DNA of 8,377 nucleotides from Deltaproteobacteria bacterium (GCA_003695205.1 RFIO01000050.1:1-8377); one strand, 5' to 3'. Shown: positions 1-6,580, counted from the first letter of the stretch. Made by a program: numbers and translations. The notes: generated by a model from the letters alone, not told the origin.

Positions 1-52
1 CAAGGGGAACGCAGTTGAAGCGTTCCTGACGTGGCCGACTTTGGAGGCCTGA
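1..52 (+). other. purD upstream segment with short hairpin
   Basis: Bases 6-12 (GGAACGC) and 20-26 (GCGTTCC) are perfect inverted repeats around a 7-base loop, with no T-run after them, so this is not a standard terminator. A ribosome binding site, GGAGG at 43-47, precedes the purD ATG by 5 bases. One frame stays open from base 2 to a TGA at 50-52 that directly abuts the purD start; it could be the tail of an upstream gene, but 16 codons are too few to identify. The usual C-terminal residues of PurH, a frequent purD neighbour, are not seen here. Confidence 0.3.
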
Positions 53-1330
53 ATGAAAGTTCTGGTTATTGGCGGCGGTGGCCGCGAGCATGCTCTGGTC
101 TGGAAGATCGCCCAGTCGCCGCTGGTCGACAAAATCTGGTGCGCGCCGGGCAACCCGGGCATCGCCCAGCTGGCCGAATGCGTCGACATCGCCGTTGACG
201 ACCTGGACGGCCTGCTCGCCTTCGCCCAAAAGACCGGCATCGACCTGACCGTGGTCGGGCCGGAACTGCCGCTGACTCTGGGCATTGTCGACCGGTTCCG
301 TGAGGCCGGACTCGATATTTTCGGTCCGACCAAAGCGGCGGCCCAGCTCGAGGGGAGCAAGGGCTTTTCCAAGGACCTGATGGCCCGCTACAACATTCCC
401 ACCGCCGCCTACCGGCGTTTCGACAACCACGCCGACGCCGTCGCCTACATCCGCGAGCAGGGGGCGCCCATCGTGGTCAAGGCCGATGGCCTGGCCGCCG
501 GCAAGGGGGTCATTGTCGCCATGGATGTTGAGACGGCGGTCAGGGCCGTGGACGATATCATGCTCGACAAGGTCTTCGGCGCCGCCGGCGCCGAGGTGGT
601 GATCGAGGAATTCATGGACGGCGAGGAGGCCTCCTTCTTCGCCTTCACCGACGGCCGGAACATCCTGCCGCTCGCCTCCAGCCAGGACCACAAGCGTGTC
701 TTCGACAACGACGAAGGGCTCAATACCGGGGGGATGGGAGCCTACTCGCCGGCGCCGGTGGTGACCGATGCGTTGCATGACGAGATCGTCGAAACCATCG
801 TCAGGCCGACCATCGCCGGCATGGCGGCGGACGGTCATCCCTACAGCGGCATCCTCTACGTCGGACTGATGATCAAGGATGGCAGGCCGCGCGTGGTCGA
901 ATACAACGCCCGGTTCGGAGACCCCGAGGCCCAGCCGCTGCTGGCGCGCATGAAGGAGGATATCGTCCCCATCCTGCAGGCCTGCGCGCGCGGCAATCTG
1001 ACCCGGACCAGCCTCGAATGGCACGACAAGGCGGCGGTCTGCGTGGTCATGGCCTCGGGCGGCTACCCGGGCAGCTACGAGAAGGGGCATCCGATCTCCG
1101 GCCTCGAGGAGGCGGCGAAGCTGGATGACCTGGTTGTTTTTCATGCCGGCACCGCGGAGAAGGACGGCAAGATCGTCAATGTCGGCGGCCGGGTTCTCGG
1201 TGTCACCGGTCTCGGCCCGGATGTCGCCTCGGCCATCCGCAAGGCCTACGAGGGGGTGGCAAAGATCTCCTGGCAGGATGTCCACTTCCGGCGCGACATC
1301 GGTGCAAAGGCTCTGAAGAGGAAGGGCTAA
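53..1330 (+). CDS. purD: Phosphoribosylamine--glycine ligase (GAR synthetase)
   Basis: PurD joins 5-phosphoribosylamine and glycine with ATP to give GAR, the second step of cytoplasmic purine synthesis. The 425-residue length is normal for the family. The N-terminal GGGGREHAL (residues 7-15) and VGPELPL (68-74) are family signatures. The ATP-grasp domain shows VVKADGLAAGKGV (141-153), VIEEFMDGEEASF (183-195), the SSQDHKR segment (209-215), GLNTGGMGAYSP (222-233) and the metal-binding NARFGDPE (285-292). The ATG is placed by GGAGG at 43-47. The frame is intact and no key motif is missing. purE follows after 132 bp, consistent with a purine gene block, although the long gap and its palindrome leave co-transcription open. 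Identification is secure. Confidence 0.98.
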   Translation: MKVLVIGGGGREHALVWKIAQSPLVDKIWCAPGNPGIAQLAECVDIAVDDLDGLLAFAQKTGIDLTVVGPELPLTLGIVDRFREAGLDIFGPTKAAAQLEGSKGFSKDLMARYNIPTAAYRRFDNHADAVAYIREQGAPIVVKADGLAAGKGVIVAMDVETAVRAVDDIMLDKVFGAAGAEVVIEEFMDGEEASFFAFTDGRNILPLASSQDHKRVFDNDEGLNTGGMGAYSPAPVVTDALHDEIVETIVRPTIAGMAADGHPYSGILYVGLMIKDGRPRVVEYNARFGDPEAQPLLARMKEDIVPILQACARGNLTRTSLEWHDKAAVCVVMASGGYPGSYEKGHPISGLEEAAKLDDLVVFHAGTAEKDGKIVNVGGRVLGVTGLGPDVASAIRKAYEGVAKISWQDVHFRRDIGAKALKRKG

Positions 1331-1462
1331 AGGCAAAGGGCGAAGGACTAAAGAGACAGAGGATAAAGAACGACCGGCGCAAGGCGAAAGGTCAGCAGCC
1401 AAGGACGGGCCTTGACTGTTGACCCTTGCCCTGGGCCCTTTATCACGAAGGGAGTTTTCTCG
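1331..1462 (+). other. purD-purE intergenic region, purine-rich tract plus palindrome
   Basis: The first part (about 1331-1370) is almost all purine on the + strand and made of degenerate units resembling GGCAAAG and GGACTAAAG. The rest, 1362-1444, folds on itself (listed separately). The purE ribosome binding site GAAGGGAG lies at 1447-1454, immediately after the palindrome. No convincing -35/-10 pair and no small gene were seen. Confidence 0.5.
1362..1444. repeat. Long imperfect palindrome (hairpin-forming element)
   Basis: The core pairs 1391-1404 with 1410-1423 around a 5-base loop (1405-1409): 12 Watson-Crick pairs, one G-T pair and one C-A mismatch. Outer arms GATAAAG (1362-1368) and CTTTATC (1438-1444) are perfect complements, and the intervening arms (about 1377-1390 and 1424-1437) still match with small bulges. 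The arms span about 43 and 35 bases. No T-run follows, so it does not look like an intrinsic terminator. It may be a dispersed palindromic repeat or a leader structure for purE; only one copy is visible in this window. Confidence 0.55.
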
Positions 1463-1987
1463 ATGGCAGACAAACCGCTTGTCGGCATCCTGATGGGGAG
1501 CGACAACGACTACGAGGTGATGGCCGAAGCCGGCAAGGCGCTCAAGGAATTCGGCGTGCCGTTCGAAATGACCGTCAGCAGCGCCCACCGCACTCCGGCG
1601 CGAACCTCGGAGTATGTGCGCAGTGCCCGGGAACGGGGTTTGCAAGTGATCATCGCCGGCGCCGGAGCCGCCGCCCACCTGGCCGGTGTGGTGGCGGCGG
1701 AAACCACCCTGCCGGTCATCGCGGTACCGATCGACGCCACGGCCCTCAACGGCCTCGACGCCCTGCTGTCGATGGTGCAGATGCCCGCGGGCATCCCGGT
1801 CGCGACCATGGCGGTCGGCAAGGCCGGAGCGCGCAACGCCGGTCTGTTCGCGGTACAGATTCTTGCCGTGACCGATGCCGGTCTGGCCGAAAAGCTGGCA
1901 GCCCAGAGACAGAAAATGGCCGAGGGGGTGCTGGCCAAGGCCGAAAATCTGCAAAAGCGTCTCAGGCAGGACGGTCTGGCCGACTGA
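1463..1987 (+). CDS. purE: N5-carboxyaminoimidazole ribonucleotide mutase (class I PurE)
   Basis: PurE class I interconverts N5-CAIR and CAIR in de novo purine synthesis, acting as a cytoplasmic oligomer. The 174 residues carry MGSDND (11-16), SAHRTP (40-45, containing the family's catalytic His, here His42), GAGAAAHLAG (66-75) and the stretch LLSMVQMPAGIPVATMAVG (101-119). The GAG-x-AAHL form, rather than the GRGG form of class II enzymes, points to the N5-CAIR mutase. A PurK partner is then expected elsewhere; none is in the window. The ATG at 1463 was chosen because GAAGGGAG at 1447-1454 sits 8 bases before it; the in-frame TTG at 1412 lies inside a hairpin arm and would add 17 residues unlike the family. 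The C-terminal Lys/Gln-rich helix is typical. Confidence 0.97.
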   Translation: MADKPLVGILMGSDNDYEVMAEAGKALKEFGVPFEMTVSSAHRTPARTSEYVRSARERGLQVIIAGAGAAAHLAGVVAAETTLPVIAVPIDATALNGLDALLSMVQMPAGIPVATMAVGKAGARNAGLFAVQILAVTDAGLAEKLAAQRQKMAEGVLAKAENLQKRLRQDGLAD

Positions 1988-2002
1988 CCGGTACGGTGCC
2001 AG

Positions 2003-2032
2003 TTGACAAGGCCGAAAAACCTGGACTAACTT
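2003..2032 (+). promoter_or_regulatory. Candidate sigma-70-type promoter upstream of resB
   Basis: TTGACA at 2003-2008 is a perfect -35 match. TAACTT at 2027-2032, 18 bases on, keeps the three most conserved -10 positions (T1, A2, T6). A start near 2039 would leave a leader of about 50 bases before resB. This would let the cytochrome maturation genes be transcribed independently of purDE. The weak -10 keeps confidence moderate. Confidence 0.4.
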
Positions 2033-2080
2033 GGTCAGGATTGTCCTCAGGAGGCAGCCCGGCCGATTTCAACTACAGCG

Positions 2081-2095
2081 AAGGAGCCATCCTTG
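2081..2095 (+). promoter_or_regulatory. Ribosome binding site and TTG start of resB
   Basis: AAGGAG at 2081-2086 lies 6 bases before TTG at 2093-2095. No ATG or GTG in this frame near the SD gives the expected ResB N-terminus, and the residues after the TTG align with the usual family start (short basic stretch, then the first membrane helix). The SD therefore decides a non-ATG start. Confidence 0.75.
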
Positions 2096-3475
2096 ACCAC
2101 CCGCGACAAGAGCTTTTTCGAGCATATCTGGGACTTTTTCTGCTCGCTGAAACTGGCGATCGCCACCCTGATCCTGCTCGCCATCACCTCCATCATCGGT
2201 ACGGTCATCCAGCAGAATGCCAATCCCCAGGAGTACATCCAGGAATACGGGCCGACGGCCTACAAGATCTTCGTCGCCCTCGACTTCCTCGACATGTACC
2301 ACTCCTGGTGGTTCATCACCCTGCTGATTGTTTTCGCCGTCAACCTGACCTGCTGCTCCATCAAGCGTCTGCCGCGCATCGTCCGGATTGTCGCCCATCC
2401 GGACAAGACTCCGGACGAAAAGTTCTTCCGCACCCTGGGGCGCAAGGGGGAGGTCGAGACTTCCCTGTCGGCCGAGGAAGCCGCCGGCCGGGCGGCTGAG
2501 GCGGTGGGCAGGCTGTTCGGCCGGATCGAGCGCACCGATGTCGACGGCCGCATCTGTCTCTTTACCCAGAAGATGGCCTGGTCCCGCTTCGGCGTCTACG
2601 TGGTTCACGCCTCAATCCTGGTGATTTTCGCCGGCGCGCTGATGGGCGCCTTCTGGGGCTACAAGGCCTTTGTCAACATCCCGGAAGGGAGCAGTTCCGA
2701 CAAGGTCTGGCCACGCAACAGCAATCAGCCGATCGAACTCGGTTTCACCGTGCGCTGCGACCGCTTCGATGTCGAGTTCTATCCCAACTCGCGGCGGCCG
2801 CGGGAATTTGTTTCCGACCTGGTGGTGCTCGACAACGGCCAGGAGGTGCTGAAGAAGACCATCGAGGTCAATGATCCGCTCACCTACAAGGGGATCACCT
2901 TCTACCAGTCGAGCTACGGCCCGATGGGCAATCCGCTGTTCCATTTCAAGGTGCGCGAACGTGCCACCGGTGAAACGGTCGAGGTCAAGGTGCGTCAGGG
3001 CGAGCCGGCGGAGCTGCCCGGCGGGGCTGCCTTCCGGGTGGCCGACTTCACCGAGCAGTTCCAGAACTTCGGCGCCGCAGCCCGCATCGAGCTGCTGCCG
3101 GGCATGACCCACGAACACAAGCCGGGCGAACGCCACCCGAGCTTCGTGGTGCTGAAGAACTTCCCCGATTTCGACGCCCAGCGCGGCGGCAAGTACATTT
3201 TCAGTCTGCTCGACTACAAGCAGCGCTACTACACCGGCCTGCAGGTTGCCAAGGACCCCGGCGTCTGGGTGGTCTGGCTCGGCTGCTTCATGATGGTGGT
3301 CGGCTGCTTCGCCGCCTTCTTCCTGTCCCACCGGCGCATCTGGGTGGTCGTGCAGGCAACGGACAAGGGCAGCCGGGTCCTCTACGGCGGCAACGCCCAT
3401 CGCAATCAGCCGGCCTTCGAGATCTGGTTCGAGAACTTCTCCGCCCAGCTCGAGGACGCGGTTAAAAACGGATAA
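2093..3475 (+). CDS. resB: ResB/CcsB-like cytochrome c biogenesis protein
   Basis: ResB is the membrane partner of CcsA/ResC in system II cytochrome c maturation, which brings haem across the cytoplasmic membrane and joins it to apocytochromes. The 460 residues show four membrane segments: about 19-39, 72-90, 166-186 and 390-412. A large external domain lies between the third and fourth (about 190-388) and contains the family stretch NDPLTYKGITFYQSSYG (260-276). The end of that domain and the last helix carry YTGLQVAKDPG (380-390). His172 in the third helix (VVHASIL) matches the position of the membrane haem-ligand histidine known in CcsB. The start is TTG with a good SD. ccsA follows after 68 bp. 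The last roughly 45 residues form a cytoplasmic tail. Identification is strong; client specificity cannot be read from the sequence. Confidence 0.93.
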   Translation: MTTRDKSFFEHIWDFFCSLKLAIATLILLAITSIIGTVIQQNANPQEYIQEYGPTAYKIFVALDFLDMYHSWWFITLLIVFAVNLTCCSIKRLPRIVRIVAHPDKTPDEKFFRTLGRKGEVETSLSAEEAAGRAAEAVGRLFGRIERTDVDGRICLFTQKMAWSRFGVYVVHASILVIFAGALMGAFWGYKAFVNIPEGSSSDKVWPRNSNQPIELGFTVRCDRFDVEFYPNSRRPREFVSDLVVLDNGQEVLKKTIEVNDPLTYKGITFYQSSYGPMGNPLFHFKVRERATGETVEVKVRQGEPAELPGGAAFRVADFTEQFQNFGAAARIELLPGMTHEHKPGERHPSFVVLKNFPDFDAQRGGKYIFSLLDYKQRYYTGLQVAKDPGVWVVWLGCFMMVVGCFAAFFLSHRRIWVVVQATDKGSRVLYGGNAHRNQPAFEIWFENFSAQLEDAVKNG

Positions 3476-3480
3476 CCAGT

Positions 3481-3500
3481 CGCGCTCCCAAGGGAGCGCG
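3481..3500. repeat. Perfect 9-bp inverted repeat between resB and ccsA
   Basis: CGCGCTCCC (3481-3489) and GGGAGCGCG (3492-3500) are exact complements with two bases between them; in RNA the innermost pairs would open to make a stable GC-rich stem with a short loop. The following bases (TTCGACACAG) are not a T-run, so a classical terminator is unlikely. An RNA processing or stability site between the two cistrons is possible. Confidence 0.6.
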
Positions 3501-3543
3501 TTCGACACAGACAGGGCCGGATGGCCCGGGAGGCTTCGCTACC

Positions 3544-4404
3544 ATGCTCAGTGTCAAACTTTTCAACATCACCACCATTGCCTATTTCGGCGCCATGGTC
3601 GTTTTCATCGCCTACCTGGCCACCCGCAGCCGCGGCGTGGCCCTGGTGGCAACCATTGTCAGCTACATCGGCTTCGCCCTTAATACCGCCGCCATCGGAT
3701 TTCGCTGGTACGAGTCGTACCAGATTCTCGGTGTCGACGGCCGGGCGCCGCTGACCAACCTGTACGAGTCGGTGGTCTTCTTCTCCTGGACCATCATGCT
3801 CCTCTACATCGTCATCGACCTGAAGTACAAGCAGCGGGCCGTCGGTGCCTTTGTCGTTCCCTTCGCCTTTCTTGGCATGGTCTGGGCCCAGCTCTACCTC
3901 AACGACGCCATCGATCCGCTGGTGCCGGCGCTGCAGAGCAACTGGCTGACCTACCACGTCATCACCTGCTTCCTCGGGTACGCCGCCTTCGCCGTCGCCT
4001 GCGGCGTGTCGATCATGTACCTGATCAAGGCGGGCAAGGAGGAGAAGAACCCTGAAGGCAGCCCCGTCGGCGGCCTGCTCGGCGTCTTCCCCTCCATCCG
4101 GGTGCTGGATGACATCAACTACAAGGCGATCATGATCGGCTTTCCGCTGCTGTCTCTCGGCATCATCACCGGCGCCGCCTGGGCCAACTACGCCTGGGGC
4201 ACCTACTGGAGCTGGGACCCGAAGGAGACCTGGAGCCTGATCGTCTGGTTCATCTACGCCGCTTTTCTGCACGCTCGTTTCACCCGCGGCTGGGTCGGAA
4301 AGAAGGCCGCCTGGCTGTCGGTTTTCGGGTTCGCCGCCACCATCTTCTGCTACCTTGGGGTCAACCTGGTGCTGTCAGGCCTGCATTCCTACGGCGGCAG
4401 CTGA
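3544..4404 (+). CDS. ccsA: CcsA/ResC-type cytochrome c biogenesis protein
   Basis: CcsA (ResC) binds and presents haem for attachment to CXXCH motifs in system II maturation. The 286-residue protein is highly hydrophobic, with about eight membrane segments. The tryptophan-rich WWD haem-binding segment is clear at 213-235, including GTYWSWDPKETW. Histidines at expected ligand places are His138 (NWLTYHV), His243 (FLHARF) and His281 (SGLHSYG), corresponding by family knowledge to the external and membrane haem ligands. The loop NLYESVVFFSW (72-82) is also typical. The ATG at 3544 has GGGAGG at 3528-3533. With resB it makes a complete two-gene system II module. The same family is named ccsB in some annotations, so the symbol is a convention. 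A 223-bp gap separates it from the cytochrome downstream. Confidence 0.95.
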   Translation: MLSVKLFNITTIAYFGAMVVFIAYLATRSRGVALVATIVSYIGFALNTAAIGFRWYESYQILGVDGRAPLTNLYESVVFFSWTIMLLYIVIDLKYKQRAVGAFVVPFAFLGMVWAQLYLNDAIDPLVPALQSNWLTYHVITCFLGYAAFAVACGVSIMYLIKAGKEEKNPEGSPVGGLLGVFPSIRVLDDINYKAIMIGFPLLSLGIITGAAWANYAWGTYWSWDPKETWSLIVWFIYAAFLHARFTRGWVGKKAAWLSVFGFAATIFCYLGVNLVLSGLHSYGGS

Positions 4405-4440
4405 TCCCTTCCCGGTGCCGGATTGCGGCGATACTGCCTG

Positions 4441-4456
4441 TGGTCTGGTGCTTGCA
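4441..4456 (+). promoter_or_regulatory. Candidate sigma-54 (RpoN) -24/-12 promoter
   Basis: The site reads TGGTCTG, four bases, then TTGCA. It matches the RpoN consensus TGGCACG-N4-TTGC(A/T) at 9 of 12 informative positions and keeps the required GG (4442-4443) and GC (4454-4455) exactly 10 bases apart. A start near 4467 is predicted, so the transcript would begin at the first hairpin of the leader. The site lies 36 bp after the ccsA stop and points toward the cytochrome. RpoN promoters need an enhancer-binding activator; no activator site was recognised. Confidence 0.5.
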
Positions 4457-4465
4457 TGATTTTTT

Positions 4466-4513
4466 CGGGCGGTTTCCGGTTGCGGCTCCTGTGGACTGCG
4501 CGGAAACCGCCCG
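4466..4513. repeat. Perfect 13-bp inverted repeat (leader hairpin 1)
   Basis: CGGGCGGTTTCCG (4466-4478) and CGGAAACCGCCCG (4501-4513) are exact complements around a 22-base loop. The T6 run lies before the left arm, not after the right arm, and on the other strand the flank is an A-run, so neither direction has terminator form. The left arm begins one base before the start predicted from the sigma-54 site. Confidence 0.75.
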
Positions 4514-4527
4514 TTGCGTTCAGATCG

Positions 4528-4553
4528 GCGTTTTCTGTTAAAGCAGAAAACGC
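4528..4553. repeat. Perfect 10-bp inverted repeat (leader hairpin 2)
   Basis: GCGTTTTCTG (4528-4537) and CAGAAAACGC (4544-4553) are exact complements around the 6-base loop TTAAAG. No T-run follows. It lies 14 bases after hairpin 1 and about 75 bases before the cytochrome ATG. Confidence 0.75.
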
Positions 4554-4627
4554 GCGAGGCAGCTGTGTGCCGGATCGGGCCGTCTTTTGGCCTGTTCGGC
4601 TGTTGTCATTTGACGGGAGGAACAAGG

Positions 4628-6580
4628 ATGATGGGCATTCGGGTGCAGGGTTTACTGGTTGTATTTGCCGGGCTTCTGTTGCTGAGCGGCACGGCCCGGG
4701 CGGAAAGTTGCGTCACGGCAGACTGCCATGCAGTTCTCGGCAAGGCGAAGGTGGTCCACGGCCCCGTGGCCGCCAACGGCTGTGACATGTGCCATGAACC
4801 GACCGGCAAGAAGCACCCCGGCAAAAAGGGGGCCTTCAGGCTGGCCGCGTCGGGCAGCGACCTCTGCTACCTGTGCCACGACAGCAAGACCGAGGGGAAA
4901 AAACACATCCACCCGATCCTTGAGGATGGCTGCACCGGCTGCCACAGCCCGCACCAGAGCGCCAACCGCTACATGCTGCTGCAGGACGGCAACGCCCTTT
5001 GCTTCATGTGTCACGACGACAAGGAGCCGGGGCCCAATCACCATCCCGCCGTCGACGATGGCTGTATCTCCTGCCACAACCCCCACGCCGGTGACAATCC
5101 GAAGATGCTCGGCGCCGAAGGCAATGCTCTCTGTCTCGAGTGCCACGACGATCCGGCCGGTGGCAAAAAGCATGTGCATCCGGCGCTGGAGGAGGGCTGC
5201 ACCGGCTGCCACAACCCGCACGACGGTCCGGCGCCGAAGATGCTGCCGGCCGAAGGCAAGGATCTCTGCCTGACCTGCCACGACGACCCGACCGATGGCA
5301 TGAAGCATGTGCATCCGGCGCTGGAGGACGGCTGTACCGCCTGCCACAACCCGCACGCGGATGACGCGCCGAAGATGCTCAGTGCCGAGGGGAACGAGCT
5401 GTGCCTGAGCTGTCATGACAATCCGGCCGACGGCATGAAGGTTGTGCACCCGGCGCTGGAAGAGGGCTGCACCGGTTGCCACAACCCGCACGCCAGTCCC
5501 AACCCGAAGATGCTCAAAGCTGCCGGCGCCCAATTGTGCGAGCAGTGCCACGAGAGCAAGACCGAGGGCAAGTCGGCGGTCCACTCGCCGGTGGCCGCCG
5601 GGGAATGCACCAGCTGTCACGGCCCGCACGGTGGTGCCAAAGCGAAAATGCTGCCGGCGACCGGCAGTGATCTCTGCTACCAGTGTCACGAGGACAAGAC
5701 CGCAGACCAGGTCGACCACCCGCCGGTGGCCGACGGCGAATGCCTCTCCTGTCACGACGTCCACGCCGCCGACAGCGAGTACCAGCTGGCCGCGCCTGGC
5801 AACCAGCTCTGCTTCATGTGCCATGACGACAAGGCGGCCCTTGGCGAGATGGAGAACGTCCACCCGGCGGTGGAGGAGGGTTGCATCAGCTGCCATGATC
5901 CCCACACCGGGCCCGAGGCGAAGATGCTGCCGGCAACCGGCGACGAACTCTGCGCCCGCTGTCACGACGAGGTTGTCGACGCGGCGAAAAACGCTGCTTC
6001 GAAGCACGCCGCCCTCGAAGATGGCTGCACCGTCTGTCACGATGTCCACGGCACCGGCAACCCGAAGATGTTCAGCAGCGCCGAGACCGAGGTCTGCTTC
6101 ATGTGCCACGAGGATATCCAGGAGCACATCGCCGCCAGCGCCTCGCAGCACCAGCCGGTCAAAAACGGCCGCTGTGTCGCCTGCCACAACCCGCACGGCT
6201 CCGACACCAGGCCGCTGCTCAAGGGGGCCTACCCGGAGGGTTTCTACACATCCTATGATCGGGGTGCCTACGAGCTGTGCCTGAAATGCCACAGGTGGGA
6301 AACCTTCGAGTACGCGCGAACCGTTCAGGCAACCGGGTTCCGCAACGGCGACCGCAACATCCACTACATCCATGTCAACAAGGCCAAGGGGAGGGTCTGC
6401 CGCACCTGTCACGACGTCCACGGCGGCGCGCAGGATCACCTGATTCGCAAACAGGTACCGGGCTTCGGCCAGTGGCAGATTCCGATCAACCACACCCAGA
6501 CCGAAACCGGCGGCACCTGCATGGTCGGCTGCCACAAGCCCAAGTCCTACGACCGGGTGCGGCCGGTGCGCAACGACTGA
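4628..6580 (+). CDS. Secreted multihaem c-type cytochrome, up to 25 haems
   Basis: The protein of 650 residues has a signal peptide (1-25, cut after TARA) and then haem sites throughout: 23 CXXCH motifs, plus one CX4CH at 28-34 near the N-terminus and one CX3CH near the C-terminus (CMVGCH). The body is about twelve paired-CXXCH modules of the pattern HPALE..CxxCHNPH..KML..LCxxCHDD, in which the HP and NPH histidines are likely second axial ligands. It belongs to the doubled-CXXCH cytochrome group and should carry electrons in the periplasm or outside the cell. The ATG at 4628 has GGGAGG at 4615-4620; a second ATG at 4631 is also possible. An upstream TTG at 4514 in the same frame falls in a hairpin and is rejected. 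The stop overlaps the next gene by one base. No lipobox is present. Orthologue name not recognised. Confidence 0.95.
   Translation: MMGIRVQGLLVVFAGLLLLSGTARAESCVTADCHAVLGKAKVVHGPVAANGCDMCHEPTGKKHPGKKGAFRLAASGSDLCYLCHDSKTEGKKHIHPILEDGCTGCHSPHQSANRYMLLQDGNALCFMCHDDKEPGPNHHPAVDDGCISCHNPHAGDNPKMLGAEGNALCLECHDDPAGGKKHVHPALEEGCTGCHNPHDGPAPKMLPAEGKDLCLTCHDDPTDGMKHVHPALEDGCTACHNPHADDAPKMLSAEGNELCLSCHDNPADGMKVVHPALEEGCTGCHNPHASPNPKMLKAAGAQLCEQCHESKTEGKSAVHSPVAAGECTSCHGPHGGAKAKMLPATGSDLCYQCHEDKTADQVDHPPVADGECLSCHDVHAADSEYQLAAPGNQLCFMCHDDKAALGEMENVHPAVEEGCISCHDPHTGPEAKMLPATGDELCARCHDEVVDAAKNAASKHAALEDGCTVCHDVHGTGNPKMFSSAETEVCFMCHEDIQEHIAASASQHQPVKNGRCVACHNPHGSDTRPLLKGAYPEGFYTSYDRGAYELCLKCHRWETFEYARTVQATGFRNGDRNIHYIHVNKAKGRVCRTCHDVHGGAQDHLIRKQVPGFGQWQIPINHTQTETGGTCMVGCHKPKSYDRVRPVRND
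5042..5716 (+). repeat. Five in-frame 135-bp tandem modules in the cytochrome
   Basis: Units start at 5042, 5177, 5312, 5447 and 5582, each exactly 45 codons and each beginning with a His codon, followed by two CXXCH sites. Units starting at 5177, 5312 and 5447 are very alike at the DNA level, for example around the segment encoding GC-TG/TA-CHNPH. Flanking modules on both sides are more divergent and vary in length, which suggests growth by internal duplication. Confidence 0.85.

Larger units (their letters stand above)
4405..4627 (+). promoter_or_regulatory. Structured leader and promoter region of the multihaem cytochrome
   Basis: This 223-bp gap contains a sigma-54-like site (4441-4456), a T6 run (4460-4465), two perfect inverted repeats (4466-4513 and 4528-4553), and a third imperfect one: GCCG 4569-4572 with CGGC 4597-4600, plus GGCC 4578-4581 with GGCC 4589-4592. 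The SD GGGAGG is at 4615-4620. I compared it by eye with the conserved core of GEMM (c-di-GMP/cGAMP) riboswitches, which often precede cytochrome genes in Geobacter, and did not find it. No small gene is supported. Confidence 0.6.

Noticed and set aside
1412..1462. Upstream TTG start extending purE by 17 residues
   Set aside because: The TTG lies within a hairpin arm with no SD, while the ATG at 1463 has GAAGGGAG at proper distance and gives the usual family N-terminus.
2049..2054. AGGAGG as an SD of a small gene before resB
   Set aside because: No start codon follows at a usable distance, and the resB TTG has its own AAGGAG at 2081-2086.
1426..2499. Frame-shifted + strand open frame across purE and resB
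   Set aside because: The product is Arg/Gly-rich, typical of an out-of-frame reading of GC-rich DNA, and spans two well-supported genes.
2612..3508. Antisense open frame of 298 codons opposite resB
   Set aside because: It overlaps almost all of the ResB external domain, which has conserved family motifs, and starts inside or beside the hairpin at 3481-3500.
3406..4272. Antisense open frame of 288 codons opposite ccsA
   Set aside because: The + strand encodes a clear CcsA with WWD motif and membrane helices; the antisense product is a low-complexity charged sequence without family features.
4466..4513. Hairpin as intrinsic terminator for ccsA
   Set aside because: The T-run is before the stem rather than after it, and the reverse strand has an A-run, so neither strand has terminator form.
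4514..4627. N-terminal extension of the cytochrome from TTG at 4514
   Set aside because: It would put 38 residues before a standard signal peptide and starts next to a hairpin arm; the ATG at 4628 with GGGAGG is far better.
4405..4627. GEMM-type (c-di-GMP or cGAMP) riboswitch before the cytochrome
   Set aside because: The conserved core segments and tetraloop-receptor pattern were looked for by eye and not found; a covariance-model scan would settle it.
5042..5716. CRISPR-like array
   Set aside because: The regular units are in-frame coding modules with two CXXCH sites each, of 135 bp, without short repeats and unique spacers.
4652..6535. Antisense open frame of 627 codons opposite the cytochrome
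   Set aside because: It is a by-product of the repeated, GC-rich haem module codons: the opposite frame avoids stops because the same codons recur. It has no known domain, its repeats mirror the haem modules, and the + strand frame has a signal peptide and 25 haem sites.
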